Position numbers and translations under genes: made by a program
Shown here: positions 55,647-64,000 of the stretch, piece after piece
Layout: the number at the start of each line of letters is the position of its first letter
Numbering within the stretch: position 1 is the first letter of the stretch
Assembly: GCF_020271745.1 (NCBI RefSeq)
Contig: NZ_CP084296.1
Coordinates: 186,001-250,000 of the forward strand
From: Providencia alcalifaciens
GTDB taxonomy: Bacteria > Pseudomonadota > Gammaproteobacteria > Enterobacterales > Enterobacteriaceae
Length of the DNA: 64,000 nt
Reading direction: 5' to 3'
The notes under the pieces: generated by a model
What the model was told of the DNA's origin: nothing
Seen by the model: only the letters and a program-made list of their open reading frames with translations
Database searches by the model: none

Positions 55647-58283
55647 TTAGAGGCACTCGGCACTATACTTGCTGAGGATTTGATACTGGCTTTCTGCTGG
55701 CAGTGTGTAATTGACCTTACACTGAGCATCCCCCCCATTCCCCCAACGTGCGATTAATTGTCCGGTTAGCGGCAACCCTGTTAAGTAAACTTGCCCATCT
55801 TCCGCCACAATATTGCCACCATTATTTTCGCCGGATGAGACCACCGAACCGAATGGCACTGGTTTTCCATGGCGAGTTAACGTCATCAAAACTTTGATCC
55901 CAACTTTCGGTTGGAAATCAGCGCGAACTACAGCACCACGAGTTGGCACCACATTCATGACCGGATCATCCAAATCCACGTTGTTCGCTAACGTATTGGT
56001 GTTCAAAGCAATACGGTTTTCACGATATTCAGTGGCATAAGGTAATACCGCATAGCCCCGCCAATCAGTTTCAACCCCAGTTTGGTTTTCAACTTTTACA
56101 TGCCCTGCACCCGGCGCTTTCACTAATACCACGGTATCGTTCATTGGCTGGCTCAGCGTTAATCCATTTTCATGCGCTAAGACGCCCCCACTCACACCGT
56201 AGTAAATTTGGCGAATGTTATCGGCGTAGCTATAACCGACGTTGGCATTTCCATAAGCCCCACGATAGTTCAGTGACGTATAGCCTGTCTCCGAAGAGTT
56301 GCCTTGCCCACCACCTGCATACCCAGCTTGAACGCTATAACTTAAGTTATTGTCTTCCAATAATGTTCCGTATAAACCTGCCGTGTTGTTCACACGACCT
56401 TTGAGATCGTGTGAAACATTGTAACTTGCGCTGGCATTACGCCAGATAGACTGACTATCCGAACGTAACCACTGGCTAAAGGGAATATTAACGTTCAATG
56501 CCAGCATTTGGTCGTTGCCATCCTGCCATGAGTTTTTGGACAGACTGTAACTTAATCCCCAGCTAATCCCTTTAATCAGCGTGTTAATTCCTACCTGTAA
56601 TTGCTTATCCGCTTTACTGGTATTCCAATATGTTTCATGACTTCCCGTTACATACATCGTGGATTGCTCACCCAACTGCTGAGTTAGGGTTAACTGGATT
56701 TTTTCGCGTTTGTTATAGGCTAAGTTGTAATAGTCAGAAAACTTAGGAGTTACTTGGATAATGCCGTCTTGCGTCGCAAGGTTATACCCAGACATCCGCT
56801 TGTAAGTCGTATCCGAAAATGAGTAGTAACCCTTTGTTGAATATCGATAGCCCGCCAGCTGAATAATCGTCCCCGTTTCATTCAGAGACTTGTTATATAA
56901 GAAACGAATTGACTGGCCTTGATGGTTGCTGTCATCTGGCAGCTTGGCATTGGCATGGGTAATATCGATAGATAACGCCCCAAAGATACCGATGTTTTTA
57001 CCCACCCCAGCGTTAAAAGCTTGGTAGCGATTGGCTAACTGAGTTCCACCATAGAGCGTCCAGCCATATGACAAACCGTGCAGTAACGTCGTTTGTAAGA
57101 ATGTCGGTTTTTCCTGATTACTACTTCCCGAACGGTAATCCCCTACTGTTACAGCATATTGAGTATGCCCTTCACGTTGGAGTAACGGAACGGATGAATA
57201 CGGCACGGTAAAGCTCTGTACGGATCCATCTGCTTCCGTGATCGTCACATGCAAATCACCACTATTCCCCGCAGAATAGAGATCGTTAATCACAAACGGT
57301 CCCGGGGGGAATGTGTTGCGATAGATCTCATAACCATTTTGCTTAATAGAGACATCCGCTGTGCCACGAGCAACCCCTCGGATCACGGGCGCAAATCCTT
57401 TTTGGCTTTCAGGCAACATATTGTCGTCCGAGGCTAATTGAATACCTCGGAAGTTAACACTATCGAAAATTTCCCCCGGAGTGTAGCTATCACCCAGTGT
57501 TAAACGAGAGCGGATCACATTGATGCCGCGCTCTAAATAGGTATTAATATGTTCCCAGCGAGTTTCGCTATTTGCTGTGCCTGTGCTCTGGCTCCAAGTA
57601 GAGTTATCCCGTAAGCGCCACGCGCCAAAGTTTAAACCACTTTGTAAATTCAAATAGTTATAGCTACTGTACTTTCCGTCTTGGTTACGCGCACGGCTTC
57701 CCGTCAGGCTATAGTTTAAAAGTCCTGCCGTGATCCCTGAATCCCAAAGCTCTTGAGGAATAAAACCTCGCGCTTTGTCTTTCATAAACAGCTGCGGAAC
57801 AGTGATATATAACCGCTGCAAGCCCACATCAAATTTCGCCGTCGAATCCTTCACGATGGAGGCTAATGGTTCACAGGTATCTTTGGGCTTCGTCTGTAAT
57901 TCTGGCAGCGCTAGTGTATTGATCCCCATCTTGGCCAGTTCATTCGGCGTTAAACAAGGGGATAACTGTTTATCATTTTTATCCAGAACAAAATTCACAT
58001 CCCGGGTGAGTAAATAGCCATCATTAAGATAGAGGTCAACACGATAAGTCCCTTCAGGCACTTCTTGCCCTTGTTCAAACGCAGATAAATCTGCGACTGC
58101 CGAAGGATCATCCGCTAAAAAGCGAGGGTTAAAATACAACTCTGCCATCGCCCATGTTGGATAAAGGCATGCGCCTATCAAGAATGCCAGCGGAACCAAA
58201 GGAAAAAGGCGTTCGAATCTGCATCCCAAAAATGATCCTTTTTTTGAAACTAATAGCCCTTTTTTAGATGTCAGATGTGACAT
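55647..58283 (-). CDS. fimD: outer-membrane fimbrial usher FimD
   Basis: 878 aa, identical in length to E. coli FimD. Signal segment, N-terminal chaperone-binding domain (AELYFNPRFLADDPSAVADL), beta barrel with plug (PVIRGVARGTADVSIKQNG), C-terminal domains ending in a paired-Cys segment (AQCKVNY...YSAECL). ATG 58283 has GGAGGGAAC; an extension to 58301 lacks support. Confidence 0.97.
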   Translation of the reverse strand: MSHLTSKKGLLVSKKGSFLGCRFERLFPLVPLAFLIGACLYPTWAMAELYFNPRFLADDPSAVADLSAFEQGQEVPEGTYRVDLYLNDGYLLTRDVNFVLDKNDKQLSPCLTPNELAKMGINTLALPELQTKPKDTCEPLASIVKDSTAKFDVGLQRLYITVPQLFMKDKARGFIPQELWDSGITAGLLNYSLTGSRARNQDGKYSSYNYLNLQSGLNFGAWRLRDNSTWSQSTGTANSETRWEHINTYLERGINVIRSRLTLGDSYTPGEIFDSVNFRGIQLASDDNMLPESQKGFAPVIRGVARGTADVSIKQNGYEIYRNTFPPGPFVINDLYSAGNSGDLHVTITEADGSVQSFTVPYSSVPLLQREGHTQYAVTVGDYRSGSSNQEKPTFLQTTLLHGLSYGWTLYGGTQLANRYQAFNAGVGKNIGIFGALSIDITHANAKLPDDSNHQGQSIRFLYNKSLNETGTIIQLAGYRYSTKGYYSFSDTTYKRMSGYNLATQDGIIQVTPKFSDYYNLAYNKREKIQLTLTQQLGEQSTMYVTGSHETYWNTSKADKQLQVGINTLIKGISWGLSYSLSKNSWQDGNDQMLALNVNIPFSQWLRSDSQSIWRNASASYNVSHDLKGRVNNTAGLYGTLLEDNNLSYSVQAGYAGGGQGNSSETGYTSLNYRGAYGNANVGYSYADNIRQIYYGVSGGVLAHENGLTLSQPMNDTVVLVKAPGAGHVKVENQTGVETDWRGYAVLPYATEYRENRIALNTNTLANNVDLDDPVMNVVPTRGAVVRADFQPKVGIKVLMTLTRHGKPVPFGSVVSSGENNGGNIVAEDGQVYLTGLPLTGQLIARWGNGGDAQCKVNYTLPAESQYQILSKYSAECL

Positions 58284-58369
58284 GTTCCCTCCGATCAACA
58301 ATGTTGCTCAGCAAACTTTCCAATTAGGAATGATGTTTAATTATTTTCGAGAAATAAAAACGTCAGTTT

Positions 58370-59068
58370 TTACTGTATTTTTCCTGTCATTTTCGGCGTT
58401 AATGCGCCGTAATCATTAATGGTTTGATAGCTAATAGCACCATTTCCATTGGAAGGAACATTCACTGACGCATCACCAAATGGCGGAACAAGCACGTTAT
58501 CCAATTTCGCTGCACCGATTTTTAAATCTGTGACAGTGGCAAAATAAGGTGTTGGGTTAACCACAATCAGTGAGCTACCTTGGCGCTTAAAGCGTAATTC
58601 TTCAGCCACTTTATCCGGTGCAATAGAGAGAGCAGTAGGACGGTAATACAATTTAATGCGGCTAATAATCGCTAACTGCAGTGTGTTTTCGCTCATGTTC
58701 GCTTTATCCATTGCTGGAATCGCTTTCACATTCAACCAAAACAGCGTTTCTCTATCTTTCGGTAGTTGGTTATTTGTCGCATCGATAATACGCAATGTAT
58801 TTTCTTTAACGCCTTTCATCGTGAACAGGGGCGGTGTAATCGCAAATTGGCTATCTTTTTGACCATTGGCATTTTCAACCCATGATTGGATCAGAAAAAC
58901 ACTCTTTTCATCATTATTGGTAACAGCAAGTTGAACCTGTTTTTGATCCGCAGGATAAATCACTCGCGTTGCACCTAATGCAACACCCGCATAAACCTGA
59001 GTAGACACGGTCGAACAGAGTAAAAGTAATAAGGTGGTAATAAACTTATATATTTTTCTGGTTTTCAT
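58370..59068 (-). CDS. fimC: periplasmic fimbrial chaperone FimC
   Basis: 232 aa. Signal peptide, then GVALGATRVIYPADQKQVQL with the subunit-anchoring Arg, and the second anchor Lys in ISRIKLYYRPT. Two Ig-like domains. It escorts Fim subunits to FimD by donor-strand complementation. Confidence 0.96.
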   Translation of the reverse strand: MKTRKIYKFITTLLLLLCSTVSTQVYAGVALGATRVIYPADQKQVQLAVTNNDEKSVFLIQSWVENANGQKDSQFAITPPLFTMKGVKENTLRIIDATNNQLPKDRETLFWLNVKAIPAMDKANMSENTLQLAIISRIKLYYRPTALSIAPDKVAEELRFKRQGSSLIVVNPTPYFATVTDLKIGAAKLDNVLVPPFGDASVNVPSNGNGAISYQTINDYGALTPKMTGKIQ

Positions 59069-59131
59069 GTTTACATCTGTCCTTTTTTACTAAAAAATTA
59101 AATAAATATGTCACTGTCTTTTTCGATATTT

Positions 59132-59668
59132 TTATTCATAAGTCAGTGAGAATAGTGCTTGTGCATTCGCTTTCCCGCCCATGATGCTCTCACTTGTAGA
59201 GCGATACTTAGCAACAAAATGCAATGTCATATCCCCATCACGCAGATTCGCCATTTTACGTGGAGCACTATTCACCGGAATTAAGGCATTTTTTGAATCA
59301 AAAATGGCAACTCCCACACCTTTCGCAGTGCTAGGTCCATCACCGATGGCAAAAATATCAGGGTTCATTTCATTAGCCACACCATTGAAGGTTATGGATA
59401 CATACTCGCTGACAGCATCGCTACACTCTCTGAGGTGAAGATCAAACGCAGTCGGTGCTGAATCTTGACCTGGAGCCTTGAATGCATTGGTACGCACTTG
59501 CCCCATATTCACTACCAAATTACGGTCTGAAGTTTCAACAGTGCAGCCTTCTGCAATTAACTCCCCTTGAAAGCGCATCCCACCGCCAGGAAGTTGAACT
59601 TTCCATTTATTCCCAGCTTGCAAAAATGGAGAAAACAGCAGGAGTGAAACTACCAGCAGCTCTCTCAT
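59132..59668 (-). CDS. fimI: fimbrial protein FimI
   Basis: 178 aa. Short signal peptide, mature GNKWKVQLPGGGMRFQGELI as in FimI, single disulfide pair, ending ANAQALFSLTYE. In E. coli FimI terminates or anchors the rod. Confidence 0.92.
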   Translation of the reverse strand: MRELLVVSLLLFSPFLQAGNKWKVQLPGGGMRFQGELIAEGCTVETSDRNLVVNMGQVRTNAFKAPGQDSAPTAFDLHLRECSDAVSEYVSITFNGVANEMNPDIFAIGDGPSTAKGVGVAIFDSKNALIPVNSAPRKMANLRDGDMTLHFVAKYRSTSESIMGGKANAQALFSLTYE

Positions 59669-59745
59669 AAACTTCCACCTTTTGGTTTGTGAATAAAAGC
59701 CATCCTTGGCTTATCAACCGGAATATCCCTAATCCTTTTTAGTGA

Positions 59746-60294
59746 TTACTCGTATTGAACTGCGAAGGTTGCATCTGCGTTAGCAACACCAGCAGTTGTT
59801 GTACCCAGTGCGAAGTAACGGGCTTGGAATGGCAGAACGTTTGTACCGTCATTCAGAGCGATAGGGTTACTGAATGTTGCACCATCCAGACCCAGAGGCA
59901 CACTCTTACTATCTAAAATTTGGATACCAACGTTAATCGCTGCACCTGCAGCTGAAGAAGCAACAGATAAAACGGTTGGGTTAGTTGCATTTGCAGCAAC
60001 ACCTGTAAAGGCAACCTTTGCGGAAGTAGCAACTGTTGTGTCACAGTCGTTTAATTGGATGTTGAAACCAACAGAACTACTGGTATCACCCAATTTAGCT
60101 AATTTAGCAGTACGAACTTGACCTAAACGTATAGTTTGCTCCACAGAACCCGCATCAACAGCACACGCAGCATTCACTAGCTCACCTTTAAAGTGCACCT
60201 GACCGCCATTTACGGTTGTTGTTGCAGCCATTGCAGCGACTGAACCTAAAGATAAAGCTGAAATAATAACAAGTGCTAGTGATTTAACTTTCAT
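59746..60294 (-). CDS. fimA: major type 1 fimbrial subunit FimA
   Basis: 182 aa. Signal peptide (...AAMA), mature [20 protein letters not shown], the pilin disulfide Cys pair, and [10 protein letters not shown] at the C-terminus with the penultimate Tyr used in chaperone binding. ATG has AAGGAAA 5 nt upstream. First structural gene of fimAICDFGH. Confidence 0.96.
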   Translation of the reverse strand: MKVKSLALVIISALSLGSVAAMAATTTVNGGQVHFKGELVNAACAVDAGSVEQTIRLGQVRTAKLAKLGDTSSSVGFNIQLNDCDTTVATSAKVAFTGVAANATNPTVLSVASSAAGAAINVGIQILDSKSVPLGLDGATFSNPIALNDGTNVLPFQARYFALGTTTAGVANADATFAVQYE

Positions 60295-60441
60295 AATATT
60301 TCCTTATGTTTATTTATTAAGTACATTTTGATAGAAAAAACAAATATAGGCTTCAGGACACCATAATTAAAACGACCAAATTTAATAAAATTGCCAAAAC
60401 AATTTAATTAAATTTGAGTTATTTTAATAAATAAGGGTGTG
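60295..60441 (-). promoter_or_regulatory. fimA upstream region
   Basis: 147 bp between the XRE gene and fimA, AT-rich. No inverted repeats like the E. coli fimS switch flank it, and no recombinase gene is near. A CACTCTA / TAGAGTG stem (60443-60459) overlaps the XRE stop. Confidence 0.45.
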
Positions 60442-60717
60442 TCACTCTATTTTAGAGTGTTTACATACACTAGAATCAAACAGACACTTCATTTTTTCGA
60501 AGAAAACATCAATATCTCTGCTACTCATCTCAAGCGCATTGAATAATATAACAAGTTTGTCAAATGATATATTATTCACGCCATTTTCATACCGAGATAT
60601 TTGTTGTTGACTTACATTAATACGCTTCGCTAATTCACTTCCTGTTAACCCAGCGCGCCTACGATAGGCTTTTAACACCCTACCAATATTATTTGATAAT
60701 GGTTCATAATCTCGCAT
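60442..60717 (-). CDS. XRE-family regulator next to fim (MrpJ-like)
   Basis: 91 aa with one HTH_3 domain (GLTGSELAKRINVSQQQISR, then YENGVNNISFDKLVILFNAL) and a short C-terminal tail. Small XRE proteins of this type (MrpJ group) are encoded with Proteus and Providencia fimbrial operons and repress motility; the group membership is inferred. It lies 147 bp upstream of fimA on the same strand. Confidence 0.88.
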   Translation of the reverse strand: MRDYEPLSNNIGRVLKAYRRRAGLTGSELAKRINVSQQQISRYENGVNNISFDKLVILFNALEMSSRDIDVFFEKMKCLFDSSVCKHSKIE

Positions 60718-61642
60718 TTCAAACCTCTCAGATCATATTTCGCTGATTATTTTATATTATCGATATAGAAAAACACTTTTCAGCTGTTATTAAATTATAG
60801 AATCAAAACCGCAGTTAAAAATTGTTTTTTCCGATCAAAAAAGAGCTGTTTGATATGCACAGGCTATCAATCATAAACATTAATTCATTTAAATCAATAA
60901 ATAATCAAATATGAGTAAAATATTAAAACATAAAAATCAACATGTTATAAAGCCAGATGATTTTCTAAATAGATAATAGAAGATATTTCTTTAAATGAAA
61001 CAAGGCTCGCATAACACGATATACATGTGAAATAGAAACAATAATTTACAATAATAACCAATATATAAAAATAAAACCGTTAATTAATGGAAAACAATAA
61101 CCACCAAATCGGAATTAATCCGTAAAGATAAAAATAAATCAAAAAAAGACAATCCAAATTTGAATATAATGAATTCATAAAAAACAATAAAACAGTACAG
61201 ACTGTGTAACACACAAAAAACCCCAATTAAGAGTTAAAAACAATTCCCAAGAAAAACAAAAAATTGAATTCAGTATATCCACATGCAAGAATAATCCTAG
61301 CAGCAGTTAAATAAATATGTAAATAATTATTACAATCACTATTTCACCTTTATTTATAGATTTTAATCATAGTATTTAATTTAAATCCAATGAATTTATA
61401 AATTAAATAATTAAACTTCCATAAAAATATCAGCGTAACGTACCCATAAATTATCATATCTTTATGCAATGATTTATTCACCTCGAATCGTTGAGCTAAA
61501 CTAACAAGATATAAATTAAAAATAATTTAGAAATATTAATGTATTTAGGCAATATAAATACTACGTAATATTGAATGGATTGTTTATAGAGCGCCAAGGA
61601 AAGCCAGCTCGCCAATGTTGAATGAGTTTAGCCGATAGCATG
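60718..61642. other. AT-rich gene-free stretch
   Basis: About 925 bp with no plausible ORF or RNA structure. It contains the promoter of the XRE/fim unit at its left end. The very low GC is unlike the neighbouring genes. Confidence 0.45.
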
Positions 61643-61714
61643 GGAGGATGAGAGGATGAGAGGATGAGAGGATGAGAGGATGAGAGGATGAGAGGATGAG
61701 AGGATGAGAGGATG
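61643..61714. repeat. 8-bp microsatellite (AGAGGATG)9
   Basis: Eight perfect copies of AGAGGATG (61651-61714) preceded by one copy with a single change (GGAGGATG). It sits between the end of ydeP and the fim cluster. No ORF runs through it. Confidence 0.95.
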
Positions 61715-61810
61715 ATTAGATAAGAAATACAGTAAAGATACTCGGCATAACAGAAGAGAAACCGACATCATTTAAACGACGTCGTTGATATACCTTTAGA
61801 GTGCCAAATA

Positions 61811-61832
61811 AACCACCCCTATAGGGGTGGTT
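61811..61832 (-). terminator. terminator of ydeP
   Basis: Perfect palindrome AACCACCCCTA / TAGGGGTGGTT just after the ydeP stop, with TTTATTT following on the minus strand. Confidence 0.7.
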
Positions 61833-61846
61833 GTGATTTAAAACGA

Positions 61847-64000
61847 TTAGGATACAACACTTGCCTTCTCTAAGATTACTGGAATATTTTTATACGCAGG
61901 AATACCACATTGAGGGTCAAAGTTATCTAGCGCTATCAAATTATTTGCTTCAGGAAAATAAGTGGCAACACAGCGATCCGCCATATCATAGATAACTACT
62001 TTTAGGTTATCTAAACGACGTTTAGTTCTATTTTGCTGATTATCCAAGGCAATAACATTGACTCTATCACCAGCAGATAATTTTTGTTTTTTTGCCTGCG
62101 CTTCACTGATAAAAATGACGTCTCTCTGACCAAAAACACCACGATAGCGGTCATTCATTCCATAAATGGTTGTATTGTACTGGTCATGACTGCGTATAGT
62201 TGCCAAAACTAACTCGCTATGTGTCGCAGACTTCGGATCTTCAATAACACCTTCAGTTGTTATAAAGTTTGCCTTACCTGATTGAGTTAACCACTTACGC
62301 TGAGCCGCTGCATTTGTTAAATGAAAACCACCAGGAACTCGGATTCTTTTATTGTAATCGTCAAAACCTGGTAATACAGCTTCCATTGCATCACGAATTT
62401 TATCGTAATCATCAATGAAATCATCCCATTCAACTTTTGAATTAGGAATTGTCGCTTTGGCAAGACCAGCAACAATTGCACATTCAGACTTTAAATATGG
62501 GCTAGCAGGTTTTAGCTTGCCATGTGAAGCATGTACCATTGACATAGAATCCTCAACTGTAATGCTTTGCGGACCTGATTTTTGAATATCGACTTCTGTA
62601 CGACCTAAGACAGGAAATAAAAATGTATTCTTTGCCGTCAACAAATGTGACCGATTAAGTTTGGTCCCAATATGAACAGCCATATCAAGTTTTTTCATTC
62701 CACTGTAGCACGCATCTTTATCCGGCATAGCAACAGCAAGATTCCCACCCATACAAATCAATGCGTTGACTTTCCCTTCAGAGATTGCTTGCATGCTAGC
62801 CACGGCCGCATGACCAAAAGCGACTGGAGGCTTAAAACCAAAGCGTTGCTCGATTTTGTCTAGAAAAGATTGGCTTGGCTTTTCGGTTATTCCAACGGTA
62901 CGATCGCCTTGCACATTAGAATGCCCTCTCAATGGACAAATTCCCGCACCATCCCGACCAATATTACCTTTCAATAATAAAAGATTGATGAGTTGCTGAA
63001 TATTTTGAGTGCCATGCTGATGCTGCGTAATTCCCATTCCATAACAGATAATAGTGCTTTTTGCTTCAATATAAAGTTGAGCAATTTGTTCCATTTCATC
63101 GCGAGTCATGCCACTCACAGATAAAATATCATCCCAAGAAGTAGACAGCACATCGTGCTTAAGCTTCTCGAAACCAACGGTATGAGTACTTATAAATTCA
63201 TTATCTAATATAGGCGCTTGACCTTTTGCTACCGCCGCATCGTGATGCTCAATAATGATGCGAATGACACCCTTAATTAATGCAGTATCTCCACCGATTC
63301 TAACTTTATAGTAATATCCTGCGAGAGGCGTGGACTCTAGCGCCAACATCTCAATTGGATCTTGCGGATAAGTAAATCGCTCTAATCCTCTTTCTTTTAA
63401 AGGGTTAATTGCGATAATTTTGGCACCTCGTTTTGATACTTCACGAAGTGAACTGAGCATACGAGGATGATTCGTTCCTGGATTATGTCCAATACAAATT
63501 ACTAAATCAGCCTTGTCAAAATCGTCAAGTAATACCGTACCTTTACCCACACCTATTGAGGCGGCAAGACCGACACTTGTCGGCTCATGGCACATATTTG
63601 AACAATCTGGAAAATTGTTGGTTCCATATTCTCTGGCAAAAAGCTGATATAAAAATGCAGCTTCATTTGAAGTTCGACCTGAAGTATAAAACTCAACAGA
63701 ATTAGGATCTGAGTAATTTGATAACCGTTGGCCTATTTGAGCAAAAGCATCGTCCCATTCAATTTTTTCATAGCAATCTGTTTGCGCATTATATTTCATT
63801 GGGTGAGTTAGACGACCTTCGTTTTCCAAGTCATAATCATCCCACGTTAACAATTCACTAACTGTATGTTTCGCAAAAAACTCAAGTGTCGTTCTCTTTG
63901 CCGTAGCTTCCCATGCCATCGCTTTTGCACCATTTTCACAGATATCAAACGATGCACTATGTTTAGGGTCGGGCCATGCGCAACCGGGACAGTCAAAACC
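61847..64000 (-). CDS. ydeP: FdhF/YdeP-type molybdopterin oxidoreductase (5' end outside window)
   Basis: The frame runs without a stop to base 64000; ATG 63919 is internal. The extra N-terminal codons read [20 protein letters not shown], the normal YdeP iron-sulfur (CPGC) region. Other motifs are [45 protein letters not shown] and [16 protein letters not shown]. Close to E. coli YdeP (759 aa), which is linked to acid resistance; its substrate is not known. About 717 codons are visible. Confidence 0.93.
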   Translation of the reverse strand, partial: GFDCPGCAWPDPKHSASFDICENGAKAMAWEATAKRTTLEFFAKHTVSELLTWDDYDLENEGRLTHPMKYNAQTDCYEKIEWDDAFAQIGQRLSNYSDPNSVEFYTSGRTSNEAAFLYQLFAREYGTNNFPDCSNMCHEPTSVGLAASIGVGKGTVLLDDFDKADLVICIGHNPGTNHPRMLSSLREVSKRGAKIIAINPLKERGLERFTYPQDPIEMLALESTPLAGYYYKVRIGGDTALIKGVIRIIIEHHDAAVAKGQAPILDNEFISTHTVGFEKLKHDVLSTSWDDILSVSGMTRDEMEQIAQLYIEAKSTIICYGMGITQHQHGTQNIQQLINLLLLKGNIGRDGAGICPLRGHSNVQGDRTVGITEKPSQSFLDKIEQRFGFKPPVAFGHAAVASMQAISEGKVNALICMGGNLAVAMPDKDACYSGMKKLDMAVHIGTKLNRSHLLTAKNTFLFPVLGRTEVDIQKSGPQSITVEDSMSMVHASHGKLKPASPYLKSECAIVAGLAKATIPNSKVEWDDFIDDYDKIRDAMEAVLPGFDDYNKRIRVPGGFHLTNAAAQRKWLTQSGKANFITTEGVIEDPKSATHSELVLATIRSHDQYNTTIYGMNDRYRGVFGQRDVIFISEAQAKKQKLSAGDRVNVIALDNQQNRTKRRLDNLKVVIYDMADRCVATYFPEANNLIALDNFDPQCGIPAYKNIPVILEKASVVS

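Noticed and set aside
55637-55738. Long N-terminal extension of fimF into fimD
   Set aside because: A GTG with an AAGGAG site after the fimD stop gives the normal FimF signal peptide.
61643-61714. Microsatellite as a CRISPR array or phase-variable coding repeat
   Set aside because: Units are contiguous 8-mers without spacers, and no ORF runs through them.

Overview
The window looks like chromosomal DNA of a member of the Morganellaceae, most likely Providencia. This is an inference: the genes are orthologues of enterobacterial genes (speAB, metK, nap, ccm, nrf, hcp-hcr, yegD, yceIJ, ydeP, fim) in an AT-rich background. They include an mgtE-type Mg2+ transporter, a gene known from Providencia stuartii. 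No rRNA, tRNA, insertion sequence, phage or CRISPR array was seen. The first and last genes run off the window.

Layout. 1-5.5 kb: a truncated alpha/beta hydrolase, the speA-speB arginine to putrescine operon, and metK behind probable MetJ boxes. 5.5-10 kb: a class II Fic protein between two related palindromic repeats, a persulfide-type ArsR regulator with two half-size YeeE/YedE transporters, sprT, and mgtE behind an M-box Mg2+ riboswitch. 10-19.5 kb: hcr-hcp, clcA, tehB, a periplasmic choloylglycine hydrolase/penicillin V acylase-like enzyme, a membrane-anchored unknown, and yceJ-yceI. 19.5-29 kb is accessory: a broken GST gene, an orphan mdcG-like gene, a FUSC membrane protein, a decayed DAPG-hydrolase-like gene, an NAD(P)-binding protein, an XRE regulator, a Rob-like regulator, and a TonB copper receptor with a DUF2946 protein.

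29-47.4 kb is a nitrate/nitrite ammonification island. ccmCDEFGH and napFDAGHBC lie on the minus strand; nrfABCDE and a fused nrfFG lie on the plus strand. The divergent nap-nrf intergenic region carries FNR-, NarP- and Fur-like sites. NapABC-GH reduces nitrate in the periplasm and NrfABCD reduces nitrite to ammonium. Both depend on c-type haem attachment by Ccm and NrfEFG. The haem-release ABC transporter genes ccmA and ccmB, which sit between napC and ccmC in E. coli, are missing here. hcp-hcr and tehB carry both FNR-like and NsrR-like sites, so the window has a coherent low-oxygen, NO-stress theme.

47.4-64 kb: a small unknown, a frameshifted GDCCVxC protein gene, the Hsp70-like yegD, an fbpABC ferric iron importer with a Fur box, a complete type 1 fimbrial operon (fimAICDFGH) whose FimH has a changed ligand pocket and which has an XRE regulator instead of fimB/fimE, an AT-rich gap with an 8-bp microsatellite, and the start-truncated ydeP.
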